NCBI GenBank assembly: GCA_964023205.1
Contig: OZ026836.1
Location: 131,501-195,500, forward strand
Source: Lutraria lutraria
Lineage: Eukaryota; Mollusca; Bivalvia; Venerida; Mactridae
Direction: 5' to 3'
DNA: 64,000 nucleotides
Positions 30,201 through 37,200 of this stretch are shown here, piece after piece. Made by a program: the position numbers and the translations under genes. The notes under the pieces were generated by a model. It saw only the letters and a program-made list of their open reading frames with translations. It made no database searches and was not told the origin of the DNA. Within the stretch, counting starts at the first letter, position 1; each line of letters begins with the position of its first letter.

Positions 30201-30957
30201 GAAGCAGACGAACATTTCCAAAATGAGATAACTGCTAAGAAAACTTTATTAAAACATACCATATAATAATTAACCATCATATTATGATAAACGTTGATTT
30301 TTTACCCACAGTCCAGCCGGCCGTAACCACACATTTTGATGCTTATTTTTATACATCTTTGTATGCAGGGGAGATAATTTGTACATAGAGAATAATACAT
30401 AAATAAGTAAATTACTTCATAAATTAATGATTGACAGTAAAAAAAAACAATAACATAATAAAACGGACGTGTTATGACTGCCAACTAAGTGTCCGGGAAC
30501 ATGGTACTGTTTTAAGCAAAGCTAACACAATTTAATGACCCCACATCGGGGCCTCAAAATGTGTGTTCTTTATTTAGAAAGTAAAATAAAAACATGTCGT
30601 CATATTGGTTCCTGCAGGTAAAATATCTAGTGTCAAATGTAAACAGTTTATAAGATATTGTAAAAAATGTGCGAAAAGTGTCCGGTCGTAGGTCGCCAAC
30701 CAGTACGGAATCTTCCTTTTTCTAGTTTGATATATAATAAACAGTACGATTAAACACATATATAGCTATTAGTTCCCAAATTATACAAGACAAAACATAA
30801 TTAAGAAACACAAAATATTCTGAATACAGAAAATATTAAGAAAAGGTATATTTTTACCGGTTTTGTGAGGTAGCTTGAGAACATGGGGCTTCATTTCGGC
30901 CAAATATCTATCAAACTCCTGGTCCAGTTTCAAATATCCAGTTTCAGATGTATCCAT
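3059..30957 (-). CDS. CEP112: CEP112 (centrosomal protein 112), N-terminal half, 15 coding exons, runs off the left edge
   Basis: Joined minus-strand exons: 30957-30858, 29791-29728, 29423-29306, 27592-27566, 19156-19017, 16672-16576, 13749-13635, 13298-13255, 12049-11995, 11043-11000, 9133-9044, 7072-6973, 5991-5873, 5200-5057, 3213-3059. Every junction is GT...AG and keeps frame, giving 470 codons plus 2 nt with no stop. Residues 1-110 match the conserved CEP112 N-terminus (DUF4485 type): LDQEFDRYLAEMKPHVLKLP, CAVWIKKLCEP, KRGVLEGPFT and VPDWVNGEL. Residues 150-268 are low complexity and poorly conserved. From residue 269 a long coiled coil follows (KMMEAKFHEEKLKLQQKHDA, EFEQEKFDMQKQHTKNIQEI, VIKELEGRVQQL), colinear with human CEP112 as I recall it. 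The human protein is about 955 residues, so roughly half is missing to the left. CEP112 is a coiled-coil centrosome/spindle-pole protein; its molecular role here is inferred from the family only. Confidence 0.93.
3214..4975. other. CEP112 intron, unique A+T-rich sequence
   Basis: I see no repeat family member and no coding signal in this stretch. A few low-complexity A runs are present. Confidence 0.5.
5057..5200 (-). CDS. CEP112: CEP112 exon 14
   Basis: 144 nt, residues 372-419: VAEFEQEKFDMQKQHTKNIQ, EILDDTNARLQKMEKEYSQQ. Strongly conserved coiled coil with a TTACAG acceptor and a GTACTT donor, phase 0 on both sides. Confidence 0.94.
5238..5450 (+). repeat. family D short element
   Basis: It begins AAACAAGAAATGTTTG...AAGGATGCCCCC and ends GCAATATACCCCC, with a small GACC run. 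It matches the copy at 56101-56446 along its length. It lies just 5' of CEP112 exon 14 in the sense of transcription. Confidence 0.6.
5873..5991 (-). CDS. CEP112: CEP112 exon 13
   Basis: 119 nt, residues 332-371: IQSLLKESQQMQDTKDRQLN, then DLKHLVEETN. The acceptor TATTAAG lacks a strong pyrimidine tract. It is the only one that keeps frame and restores the KK-(V/I)-Q-(T/S)-L motif of the family. Confidence 0.87.
6096..6785 (+). repeat. family E-related element, diverged
   Basis: The start ACAAGTGGGCCATGAAGGCC is a mutated family start. Repeated phrases (ACAATGC...ATATCTAAG, AAGAAGATTTTT) match families B and E. It contains a C14 run at 6365-6378. Confidence 0.5.
6973..7072 (-). CDS. CEP112: CEP112 exon 12
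   Basis: 100 nt, residues 299-331: ILDRKNAEIEDVKIQHRNKL, then KEMEEHMSKMEKK. Coiled coil, TTGCAG acceptor, GTAAAT donor, ending with one base of the next codon. Confidence 0.92.
7303..8044. mobile_element. TIR element CTGTATACGTCTT with TA target duplication
   Basis: The left end CTGTATACGTCTTAATATTG and right end (reverse complement) CTGTATACGTCTTTAATTAT are flanked by TA at 7301-7302 and 8045-8046. The inner ends are rich in CGCCAAT motifs. 742 bp, no transposase frame; probably a non-autonomous Tc1/mariner-type element. Confidence 0.65.
8117..8985 (+). repeat. family C minisatellite element, copy 1
   Basis: It starts AACAAGAGGGCCACATTGGC and ends in a perfect hairpin at 8956-8979 (stem GCTCACCTGA) followed by TAAAAA. 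It has four diverged units of about 145 bp with the core AGGGCCCATAACTCTTGAAG. It shares its termini, but not its core, with families A and B. Confidence 0.8.
9044..9133 (-). CDS. CEP112: CEP112 exon 11 (start of coiled coil)
   Basis: 90 nt, residues 269-298. KMMEAKFHEEKLKLQQKHDA is nearly identical to the vertebrate protein as I recall it. Clear heptad pattern, phase 0 to phase 0, TTATAG acceptor and GTTAGG donor. Confidence 0.93.
9214..10527 (+). repeat. family E element, full length, interrupted by a pogo-like MITE
   Basis: It starts AACAAGAGGGCCACGAGGCC and ends CTTAGTTCAGGAGAGCTAAAAA. The body resumes after the insertion at 9587-10244, which dates the MITE as younger. Confidence 0.7.
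9587..10244. mobile_element. pogo/Tigger-like MITE
   Basis: TIRs CAGTCGAAACTCATTATATC (left) and CAGTCAAAAACTCGTTATAC (right, reverse complement) are flanked by TA at 9585-9586 and 10245-10246. Repeated TATATCGAA motifs lie near both ends. CAGT...CGAA...TTATA termini with TA duplication are typical of pogo/Tigger elements. 658 bp, no transposase ORF. Confidence 0.8.
10656..10945 (+). repeat. minisatellite, about 40-bp unit, seven copies
   Basis: The phrase TACATCACTGATTTAGATCT recurs every 40 bp with little divergence (10674, 10720, 10760, 10800 and so on), joined by TATATATAAATA spacers. It lies in the CEP112 intron next to exon 10. Confidence 0.9.
11000..11043 (-). CDS. CEP112: CEP112 exon 10
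   Basis: 44 nt, residues 254-268: GIVYDDSTIIKTGRE. It has a TTTCAG acceptor and a GTAAAG donor, and joins in frame to the coiled-coil exon 11. The intron on its 5' side (11044-11994) holds one minisatellite; the intron on its 3' side holds another. Confidence 0.78.
11267..11912 (+). repeat. minisatellite, about 32-bp unit, about 20 copies
   Basis: The unit is GATGATGATTGTACATTAAC plus TACTCATACATTA, with variants (ATTACAGGAAC, TTATTTATGAT). Blocks of variants repeat in the same order, so it grew by multi-unit duplications. Confidence 0.9.
11995..12049 (-). CDS. CEP112: CEP112 exon 9
   Basis: 55 nt, residues 236-253: TTGWSETNAASSNNPYLK. It has a TTACAG acceptor and a GTACCT donor. Phase-consistent linker exon, without strong conservation. 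Confidence 0.72.
12717..12783. repeat. short hairpin, 30-bp arms
   Basis: GTTACTTTTGTTGAAAGTTG and its continuation pair with CAACTTTCAACAGAAGTAAC-like sequence around a 7-nt loop. It is intronic in CEP112. It could be a minimal MITE. Confidence 0.7.
13255..13298 (-). CDS. CEP112: CEP112 exon 8
   Basis: 44 nt, residues 221-235: DDKDRRRSDFTSKIE. It has a TATCAG acceptor and a strong GTAGGT donor. Supported by phase only; the sequence is not well conserved. Confidence 0.75.
13635..13749 (-). CDS. CEP112: CEP112 exon 7
   Basis: 115 nt, residues 183-220. It includes CSVFNYHSDDEESILGHLKL and a Lys-rich end. Splice sites are TACAG and GTTGGA. Linker region; frame runs into exon 8 with a shared Asp codon. 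Confidence 0.8.
14094..14340 (-). mobile_element. tRNA-derived SINE with perfect 12-bp TSD
   Basis: On the minus strand the head carries an A box (TGGTTGAGTGGTTAAGG) and a B box (GGGTTCGAGCCC), with a body ending in a CAAACAAAC tail. AATTTACATGTT flanks it at 14082-14093 and 14341-14352. This family differs from the SINE at 264 and matches that at 45884. Confidence 0.88.
14411..15982 (+). repeat. family A element, copy 2, split by an 8-bp-TSD transposon
   Basis: It starts near AATAGGGCCAAAATGGCCC. Units of family A run to 14639 and resume at 15600 (GTGTCCACAAGGTTTTCATT), ending ACTGATCACAAATGCTCACC. The end hairpin is worn. Confidence 0.7.
14640..15599. mobile_element. 960-bp hAT-like non-autonomous element, 8-bp TSD
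   Basis: Ends CACAGGTAACTGTATCA and TGATACAGTTACCTGTG are perfect inverted copies. The similarity continues inward for about 100 bp through an A/T-rich stretch to AATATATTAACAAGGTATAT. A second perfect 18-bp inverted pair lies inside (14912-14929 and 15477-15494). ATCAAAAC flanks it at 632-639 and 600-607 of their kilobases (14632-14639, 15600-15607). No transposase. The superfamily is inferred from TSD length only. Confidence 0.85.
16576..16672 (-). CDS. CEP112: CEP112 exon 6
   Basis: 97 nt, residues 150-182: PHTALGIDSEKDILSSSSPR, then KDYLSHPDTYAH. Polar linker, weakly conserved. It is supported by a TTATAG acceptor, a GTGAGT donor and phase continuity with exons 5 and 7. Confidence 0.8.
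16943..18264 (+). repeat. family A element, copy 3
   Basis: It starts AACAAGAAGGCCAAGATGGC and ends GAGCACAAGTGCTTATGTGA. Nine or so units recur every 144-149 bp (GACCTAG at 17021, 17165 and 17314). The ORFs in this stretch are repeat translations. Confidence 0.82.
18340..18600 (+). repeat. family E fragment
   Basis: It contains GTTAGAGGGTCTCTAGATGG and CAATCCTGTGGAGTTTCT, shared with 2482-3030. Neither end is preserved. Confidence 0.5.
18991..19006. repeat. G16/C16 homopolymer beside the CEP112 exon 5 donor
   Basis: Sixteen G on the plus strand, so sixteen C in the CEP112 transcript, starting 11 nt after the exon 5 splice site. Confidence 0.9.
19017..19156 (-). CDS. CEP112: CEP112 exon 5
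   Basis: 140 nt, residues 104-149. It contains VPDWVNGEL, the close of the conserved N-terminal region, then a Ser/Thr/Pro-rich stretch ending NSPIRR. The acceptor is TTTCAG and the donor GTTAGT. A 16-C tract (minus-strand sense) begins 11 nt into the following intron. Confidence 0.92.
20142..21516. mobile_element. minisatellite-bearing element with 12-bp terminal inverted repeats (pearl-like)
   Basis: ATACCCCCAGAT (20142-20153) and ATCTGGGGGTAT (21505-21516) are perfect inverted ends. Inside are seven tandem units with the core AAAGGGCCATAACTCAGTG at about 20285, 20441, 20588, 20757, 20925, 21093 and 21261; the last five are spaced 168 bp apart. A GACC microsatellite (21416-21468) follows. 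Tandem core plus tetranucleotide run plus inverted ends is the plan of bivalve pearl elements. Confidence 0.78.
21622..22848 (+). repeat. family A element, copy 4 (5' end lost)
   Basis: It begins inside the terminal motif at CGCTCACATAAC and ends with hairpin GTCACTTTGTGAC then ATGTGAGCTAAAAA. About eight units of about 145 bp. It abuts the 20142-21516 element with about 100 bp between. Confidence 0.78.
22849..24142. other. CEP112 intron 4, mostly unique A+T-rich sequence
   Basis: No gene signal. A 33-bp direct duplication (TTTTGTACACTTTTGTGGTG at about 23061 and 23095) and a C13 run near 23250 are the only structures I see. Confidence 0.5.
24143..24604 (+). repeat. family A element, internally deleted copy 5
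   Basis: It starts AACAAGAGGGCGAAGATGG and ends GAGCACTTTATGCAGATGTG. Only about three units remain. Positions 24258-24475 are nearly identical to 17600-17800 of copy 3, suggesting a close common source. Confidence 0.72.
25781..26889 (+). repeat. family B minisatellite element, copy 1
   Basis: It starts AACAAGAGGGCCATGATGGC and ends GAGCACATTCGTGCTCTGG then TGAGCTAAAAA. Units of about 160 bp carry GGTAGAGGTCCACTAGACAA and the GACCCCGGGGC core. The last unit has TTGCCATAGCAACCAGAG. It is flanked by a 17-bp inverted repeat (25650-25666 and 26890-26906). Confidence 0.82.
27566..27592 (-). CDS. CEP112: CEP112 exon 4, 27-nt microexon
   Basis: This 27-nt exon encodes SIYLEDQNE (residues 95-103), phase 0 on both sides. 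It has a TTTTACAG acceptor and a GTAAAG donor. It matches the SIYFDEPN-like stretch after YM in vertebrate CEP112, so it is a real exon. It sits between a 1.7-kb and an 8.4-kb intron. Confidence 0.88.
27756..28181. mobile_element. CTGTATACG-family TIR element carrying a D-like insert
   Basis: The left end CTGTATGCGTCGTAATATTG and the right end (reverse complement) CTGTATATGTCTTAATATCA are flanked by TA at 27754-27755 and 28182-28183. The middle (about 27925-28149) has a family D layout: AATGCCCCCTCAGAGC at its start, AATATGCCCCC and GGGCATAAAAA at its end. Confidence 0.6.
28463..28937. mobile_element. foldback element, about 175-bp inverted arms
   Basis: The left arm (28463-28645) and right arm (28763-28937) are inverted copies with scattered mismatches; GTTGTGAGCACCCATATTGT occurs in both. 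The loop is about 115 bp. The two open frames here are translations of the arms, not a gene. Confidence 0.82.
29306..29423 (-). CDS. CEP112: CEP112 exon 3
   Basis: 118 nt, residues 55-94: KNRNMYGLLMLHMLKRGVLE, then GPFT and PAYM. The donor GTAAAT follows the codon for the last Met. The reading frame stays open past this donor to a stop near 29225. I prefer the splice because exon 4 (SIYLEDQNE) restores the CEP112 consensus after YM. Confidence 0.92.
29728..29791 (-). CDS. CEP112: CEP112 exon 2
   Basis: 64 nt, residues 34-54, reading DRQKCAVWIKKLCEPTSGYS. It has a CAG acceptor and a GTGTGT donor. This is the best conserved stretch of the N-terminal domain. Confidence 0.93.
29904..30703. mobile_element. 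800-bp TIR element, CTGGTTGGCGACCTAC ends, TA duplication
   Basis: CTGGTTGGCGACCTA at the left has an exact inverted copy at the right end. TA flanks it at 29902-29903 and 30704-30705. It lies inside CEP112 intron 1. The 87-codon frame 29861-30124 crosses its border and is not a gene. Confidence 0.75.
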
Positions 30958-30967
30958 GATTTATTGT
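30858..30967 (-). CDS. CEP112: CEP112 exon 1 (first coding exon)
   Basis: The ATG is at 30957; the exon encodes residues 1-33 plus one base and ends in a GTAAAA donor. The translation begins MDTSETGYLKLDQEFDRYLA. A good acceptor (ATTTCAG) ends at 30968 on the minus strand, 10 nt before the ATG. The exon may therefore be internal, with an untranslated exon further upstream. The start was chosen because alignment to CEP112 begins just after it. Confidence 0.9.
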
Positions 30968-31054
30968 CTGAAATGATATACTATTTTCAAGCTATTTTTT
31001 TTATTTAAGGCACTAGCTGTCAGGACATTTATATCCATCATTTCAGTTGTAATA

Positions 31055-31890
31055 CAGTGCTCAAGATAATTTTTCTTATGGAAGTAAATGTACTCCCAGT
31101 TTCGAAAACAAGAGAGTAAATTTAATGTACTCCCAGTTGAAAAACATGGGGGTAAATGTACTATTTTCTTAACAATAATGTCAATAAAATGGAACAGGAT
31201 AGACTATCTCCGCTGAAGATGGCTCTTTTGTGGTGTTATTTTTGTTTTTAATCATTAAAAAGAATCGATTTTCGTCTGTACAGAAGACATTTTTCCAGCG
31301 TTGACAGACGATCAATTTCACCGACAGCTTGAATGCAAGATTAACCGAAACCGTAAGTTAATCATAACTTAATGTACCGAATCGACTAAATAACGAAAAG
31401 AAAAATGAACAATATTCAAGGAAACCAAAACTAGATAACAAGATCTTCAAGGATCAAGCAAATTAATATTAATTCAATTTTGAAATTTAGCAAAAACTTT
31501 CGATAAAACTTTTTAATTCTCCTATTAGATAATGTACACAATTCTGTTTGGTAAATTACCAGTACTGATCACCTGGGCCGTTTTGGTTAACAGTACGGTA
31601 AACGTGTCTACCTAACGGTAACCATCAGGCGCATGTAGACGCTTTATTTGAACGTTTATACGTGTTGTTTGATTATTCTTGTCAGCAAATTCTGTTGTAT
31701 ATGCTTCACTTTGTCGATAAATTTGATAGAAGAAAATAAATGTACACACATATTTTCAATTTTGAGCGTATCCAACTATCAAATTGCAACAAAATATGCA
31801 TAAATGTACGTACGACAGTGCTTAAGCTGACTGTAAATGGCAAATTTCTGTGAAAGAATTATGCATGTATGTGCACTATCTGGAGCACTG
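31055..31890. mobile_element. CAGTGCTC...GAGCACTG TIR element upstream of CEP112
   Basis: The left end CAGTGCTCAAGATA and the right end (reverse complement) CAGTGCTCCAGATA match. Flanks TGTAATA and TGCAATT are a possible worn TSD. The ends fit the hAT pattern CAGNG...CNCTG. It starts about 100 bp upstream of the CEP112 ATG, so the promoter or a leader exon probably lies beyond it. Confidence 0.62.
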
Positions 31891-32029
31891 TGCAATTTAG
31901 GAATTTAATAACAATCATACTTTTGGTTTCAACAGTGTTAATAACATCAAAGAAACTTCGCAACTGTCTTTTTAAAGACAATTTAGACATTTCTTGTCTG
32001 TTGAAAACAGCAAACATTTACATAGTCAT

Positions 32030-32183
32030 CAGAGGCAGATTAAATTGACAGGGGCGCATCTGGTGTGCATCCCCCCCCTAAAAGTACCCGACTATGAAAA
32101 GAAATGGAATATCCGCTCCCTCACTGCCTACTTTCCTAAATATTACACCACCCCCAAAGCCTAAAATCCTGGATCTGCCTCAG
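32030..32183. mobile_element. short MITE with GAGGCAGAT ends
   Basis: CAGAGGCAGATTAAATTGAC on the left and, inverted, GAGGCAGATCCAGGATTTTA on the right resemble the common hAT-type end CAG-x-GGC-GATCCAGG. It contains a C9 run. No clear TSD. Confidence 0.5.
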
Positions 32184-32565
32184 TCCATTCAATACACTAG
32201 ATGACTATTACAGCATACTAAAGAAAACTATCTAATAATAAAAAATATTACTGTACAACGTGCTTACAATGTGATCAAATAGTTAGTAACTATGTCCGGA
32301 TCATCAGTAATAAAGTTGTTCAAATGCCAATTTTGACAGCCGTTCAGGTTCAAACATGTTCAAATATAAAAGAAGTGTTTTGAAATGACGTCTCAAGATG
32401 ACATCGCGAGTTCATTTATACACTTCATAAGATTATACTTAATCTATGTTAAAGAATCCTGGCTAACATATTTAGGAAAGAAATACATTGAATGTAAAAC
32501 TTACCCCGACTGTGTTTTTAAACGGATGAGGTTCCTTGTTTATACCCCATACGCATGCGTTTGTT

Positions 32566-32633
32566 TATAAACTGGTTCCAGTTCCATGTTGCAGTGCAGA
32601 CAAAGACACAGAAGTCAACGGGAACCAGTTTAT
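32566..32633. repeat. hairpin, 13-bp arms
   Basis: TATAAACTGGTTCC and GGAACCAGTTTAT pair across a 40-nt loop. It is located between the two divergent genes. Function unknown. Confidence 0.6.
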
Positions 32634-32737
32634 GTCTAGGGGGAGACAACTAGAACTTCTCCAGAAAACAACACTCCAGTAACTGAAGATTATTATTCTT
32701 ACTCACGATGAAATCGTCTTAACTACAAATCAACAAA

Positions 32738-32761
32738 ATGACAATGAAATTTCTCTCCAAC
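32738..32761 (+). CDS. TEPSIN: candidate TEPSIN first coding exon (weak)
   Basis: This eight-codon stretch, MTMKFLSN, is followed by GTGCCG. Joined to the 34181 acceptor it would give FLSN before MSSIMKATSDDD. That has the same length and hydrophobic pattern as the FLHR-LPILLKGTSDDD start of human tepsin. The donor is poor, and a better GTAACT site lies 18 nt further on. Transcript data would decide; treat this as a guess. Confidence 0.22.
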
Positions 32762-33404
32762 GTGCCGTTTGTTGCTTATGTAACTATTATTTATAGTAAG
32801 ATTATCAATATGTAAAATTTCGTCTGTATGCAATTTCGCATCAACTTGATCAAGTGTTATAAAATTCGGACATGCGAATTTGACTATCGCTGGTAATTTC
32901 TCAGGCCGCCCACTAGACTTTAAAAGTCAAGAATTAAAGATCTTATTAAATATATCAATATATTATCAATTTACGAAACTTCTTCTTCGTCGAAATGAAT
33001 TTACACAAGGACTTACATATCTATTAACTTAAGGTGAATCATCAAATCACAAATTTGTGAAAAAATAGCCAACTGACATTTTTGCTATGCATCCTAAAAC
33101 GTGGCGTTGTTCAATAATTACTGAAAGTACATAACTGAAATGAGTTTTTATGTGACAGAACTTTTTTCTACATGAAAGTATACTGTATTCAAACTTAGGG
33201 ACAATTGCTTAATTGCATCAACTGGAAATATTACATCTTTTGTCATTTATTACCACATATTATTTTCATTATTATTACTATTTTTATTACTATTATTATT
33301 ATTAGATTTACACATATGGAAATATTGGTTTTTACTCACATAATAAGGTTGGAAACTAGTTAATACTGGTCCTCAGGTTACATAACAATTTACTTTTCCT
33401 GATT

Positions 33405-34090
33405 CAGTGATTTTTTCCCCTATATAAGCAAAGGGATTCGGCACATAAATTCTGACAAAAAATCACCTTACAATATATAGCGTAAGCTCAGAATTTATGT
33501 GAATCCCTTTGTATATAAGTGGTACCGGAAAAAGGACCCATTCACAATTGCTTATGGACCTTTCACAATCTTGAATATAGGTCCGATGGACCCTTTCACA
33601 ATTGGATAAATTTTTCAAAATTTGTGTTAAAATTCACAATTTTACACCGTACGATTCTTTATCGGTTTGAAATAAAGCGTCTGAATGATCTTTACTTCTT
33701 ATTCGTACCGAAATAACATCGTCCGTATAATGTGCACATGCGCAGAGTTCTTTCATACTAAGTTTGCATCATACTTTTGGTTCAGTTGTGTGTAAATCAT
33801 AGTGCAAATCGATGTCAATGTGAACTGGTATGGGGACGAACAGTCGAGCGTCTTCAAGATTACATAATTTACAGTTATGTCGCACAATTCAGCTTATTAT
33901 AAGAAAGCAATGATCAAAGCAGTGGCCAAAGAAATGTCGAACAATCGATTTTAGGTTGATCCTACTTTCACAATTTTAGACAGTATTTCACAATTATGGA
34001 CAATTTTTTCACAATTTTGGAGAAAACAACACTAATTTTTCACAATTTTGATGGCACTGGACCCTTCACAAAATCCTGAAAAAATCACTG
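33405..34090. mobile_element. 686-bp TIR element CAGTGATTTTTTC with 5-bp TSD
   Basis: CAGTGATTTTTTC and GAAAAAATCACTG bound it; TGATT flanks it at 33400-33404 and 34091-34095. A strong hairpin (33427-33520, arms AAAGGGATTC...CATAAATTCTGA) lies near the left end, and the rest repeats CTTTCACAATT motifs. The short frames inside are not genes. It ends about 90 bp before TEPSIN exon 34181. Confidence 0.75.
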
Positions 34091-34180
34091 TGATTATGTT
34101 TATAGAATAAAATGGGTGTAACCTTGAACTAGTCCTACCTGGTTATCTAGTATTAGGAGATTACATTGTTTATCTTATAG

Positions 34181-34272
34181 ATGAGTTCAATCATGAAAGC
34201 AACATCAGATGATGATAACCCTATACCAGGCTATCTTTATGATGAAATCTCAAATATCCTTTCTATATATAG
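34181..34272 (+). CDS. TEPSIN: TEPSIN exon (ENTH domain start)
   Basis: 92 nt: MSSIMKATSDDDNPIPGYLY, then DEISNILSIY. The acceptor is TCTTATAG, directly before the ATG; the donor is GTATAC. ATSDDD-x-P-x-PGYL is the tepsin ENTH signature. About four residues before the donor have no counterpart in human. Confidence 0.88.
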
Positions 34273-37200
34273 GTATACAGAGTCAAACAACTAAAAATGA
34301 AATCTGTTGCATATCATTTATATTATTGTTGGAAAGTATGGTTTGACTTAATTCATTATGACACCAAAATTTTTGCAACAGACAGTGGAAAATGTTTGCA
34401 TTGTCATGCCTTAGAAGATGAATTTAATGTGAATCATGTCCAAAAATAAGCAAAAAATTCAAATTCAAGGGCATATAACTAAAAAATGAGATCCGAGACC
34501 CCCAATTTTTTTCGCTTAATTTAAAATGTTTCTGTTATCATAAAATTATTATGTGCTATGATTATGCAAAGTTTAAATATATTCCATTGAACAGTTTTCA
34601 TTCAGTCTGTAATTTCCATGTGAAAACTGTAAAAAACAGTAGCAATCGTCTTTAAGCTATAATTATTTCATTTATGTAAATACAATGTATGTGTATAAAC
34701 AATTATTGTCACATTACTTTCATATTCAAACTTATTTCCTTGATTTTGAGTAGAAATTAGTTTTGAATCTGCTGAGAATTGTGAGACCTTGGTGGGTTGT
34801 TTGGCAGAAAGACTGCAGAGAGATTCAACCCATGTTAAACTTAAGGTAAATTTTACACCGATTTTCTCATTACCGGAAGTTTTTAATTCTAGATGTCTGA
34901 GAGTAAAAGCAGTTCATTTCAATCACAGCTCATAGACATTTCCAAGATTAATTCATACAAGTTTGATTGTAATGCATAAAGCTGGGTCTACACAGCTGTT
35001 GGTAATTTTACAACATATTTATCAACCTTCAAGATAATTGCAGGACAGTTTGGCTATTTGAACTTTCTAGACTAAAGTAAGGATTATAAACAGAAGTTTC
35101 TCAAATAATTAGGTGCTAGTAAATGAAGTTAAATGATTCAGTTTCATTTAAAGATATTTCTTACCAGGTTTTGAAGTTAATGAAGTACTTAGTAGAAAAT
35201 GGTCATCCTAACTTCCGACTTGGATTGCTAAAAAAGAGTACTGGAATTAAAGAAGCGACAAGTAAGGACTTGTTTGTAGTGTTTGAATGTATTGTTTAAT
35301 AAACAGTTCAAAAAAATTGATGGACTAAAGACATGAATTCCCATTGCTCTGGTGTAACAGTTTCTGATCAATTTGTTTCCCAATTTATCATTGTGAACTG
35401 ATATAAATGATAATGATATGAGGAAGTGACTTGACATGAAGCAACATAAATCTTTGCAATGAATTTTCCATGAAATATGTCAGTCAATGTATCTTTGTTT
35501 AACTCTTGGCAATAAGTTATTTCTGAATTCAATTGTCTGTTTGCAATTCAGATCAGAAGTGTTTGTGAGGTTATGTCTGTCTGAATTTGATATTTTTGTC
35601 TATCAATCAGGGTGGAGAATCGAAAATCGCGTCGTTTCCTCGATTTGTAAACAACGGGCGCCATTTTGTGAAGTTTGAGGTAATTTTTTGTCTTTTTCTT
35701 TTCTATTTTAAAAAAGGTTGGTAAATATATTTATACCATAACATGCTACTCAATTTTCCGCTTCTGATGATGTATAATACATAAAAATCCATTTTGTTTA
35801 AAACAAAGATATCCCGGTCTAAGAAATCGAATCAAGCAATATTTTGCACAAATTTGACAGAAACGATTAATCAGGTGAGCTTTTAGGATCGTTGAATGTC
35901 CGGCGTCCAGCTTCGTCGTCCGTCCACAATTAGTTTGTTTACACTCTAGCATCTGCAGCTCTTGACGAATCGTGATTAAACTTGCTCACAATGTATATGG
36001 CCACAATGTCTCGCCTAAGTTCGATTATGGGCAAAATCGGACAAAAACTTCTAGAGTTATAGGCCCTTGAATTACAAAATTTGCTATATTTAGCTTGTTT
36101 ACACTCTAGCGCCTTAATTTATTCACCAATCCTTATCATATTTTCAGTAAATGTGTATAACCAAAATATCTTGGACAAGTTCGATTATGGGCGGAATCGG
36201 ACAATAACTTCTAGAGTTATAGGCCCTTGAATTACAAAATTTGCTATATTTAGCTTGTTTACACTCTAGCGCCTTAATTTATTCACCAATCCTTATCATA
36301 TTTTCAGTAAATGTGTATAACCAAAATATCTTGGACAAGTTCGATTATGGGCGGAATCAGACCAAAACTTCAAGAGTTATGGGCCCTTGACTTAGAAAAT
36401 TTGCTATATTTGAGTTTGTTTACACTCTAGCGCATTCATTTATTCATCAATCCTAATCATATTTTTAGTAAATGTGTATAACCAACAGATCTTGGACAAG
36501 TTCGATTATGGGCGGAATCGGACCAGGACTTCAAGAGTTATGGGCCCTTGACTTTGAAAATTTGCTATATTTTAGCTTGTTTACACTCTAGCGCCTTCAT
36601 TTATTCACCGATCCTAATCATATTTACAATGAATGGACATTTTATGTTATGGGTGGAATCGGACCACAACTTCAAGAGTTATGGACCCTTGGATTTCCTA
36701 CGTTTTAGCTTGTTTAACAGTAGTATACCTTCATTGTTTGTTTTGATCTCAAAATCTACGTAAAAATGAGTTTTACGAGATTGAAACTATATTACCTGGT
36801 CATTGATTATTGGCCTTGGTTCTCAGGTGAGCAATAAAGGGCCAATGTGGCCCTCTTGTTATATTTCATTTTATTGAAAATTTAACAAGAACAGAAAATG
36901 ATTGTATAAAAAGTTAGAGCAACAACTATAATTGCAGCATGGATCATTTGAGCAAAACAATATTATATAAATAATTATCTAAACAGTCTGTGACATAATA
37001 TTTAAGTTCAAGATTTAAATGTAAACGTTAAATATGAAATGGTGCATAAATGAGCTTTTTGACTAAACAAAAATTGATCCACATAAATAATTTGAAAGAT
37101 ATATAGTTGTTTGTGTTTCCGATCAAATCTTTAGAAAAGTCAATTCACGGTAAAAATGATAGATAAAACTTTAAAATGTTCACAGTTAAGTATGTACTAC

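Noticed and set aside
32640..32690. Frame MSRGRQLELLQKTTLQ as TEPSIN first exon
   Set aside because: Its possible donor (GTAACT) leaves a phase that creates a stop at the 34181 junction.
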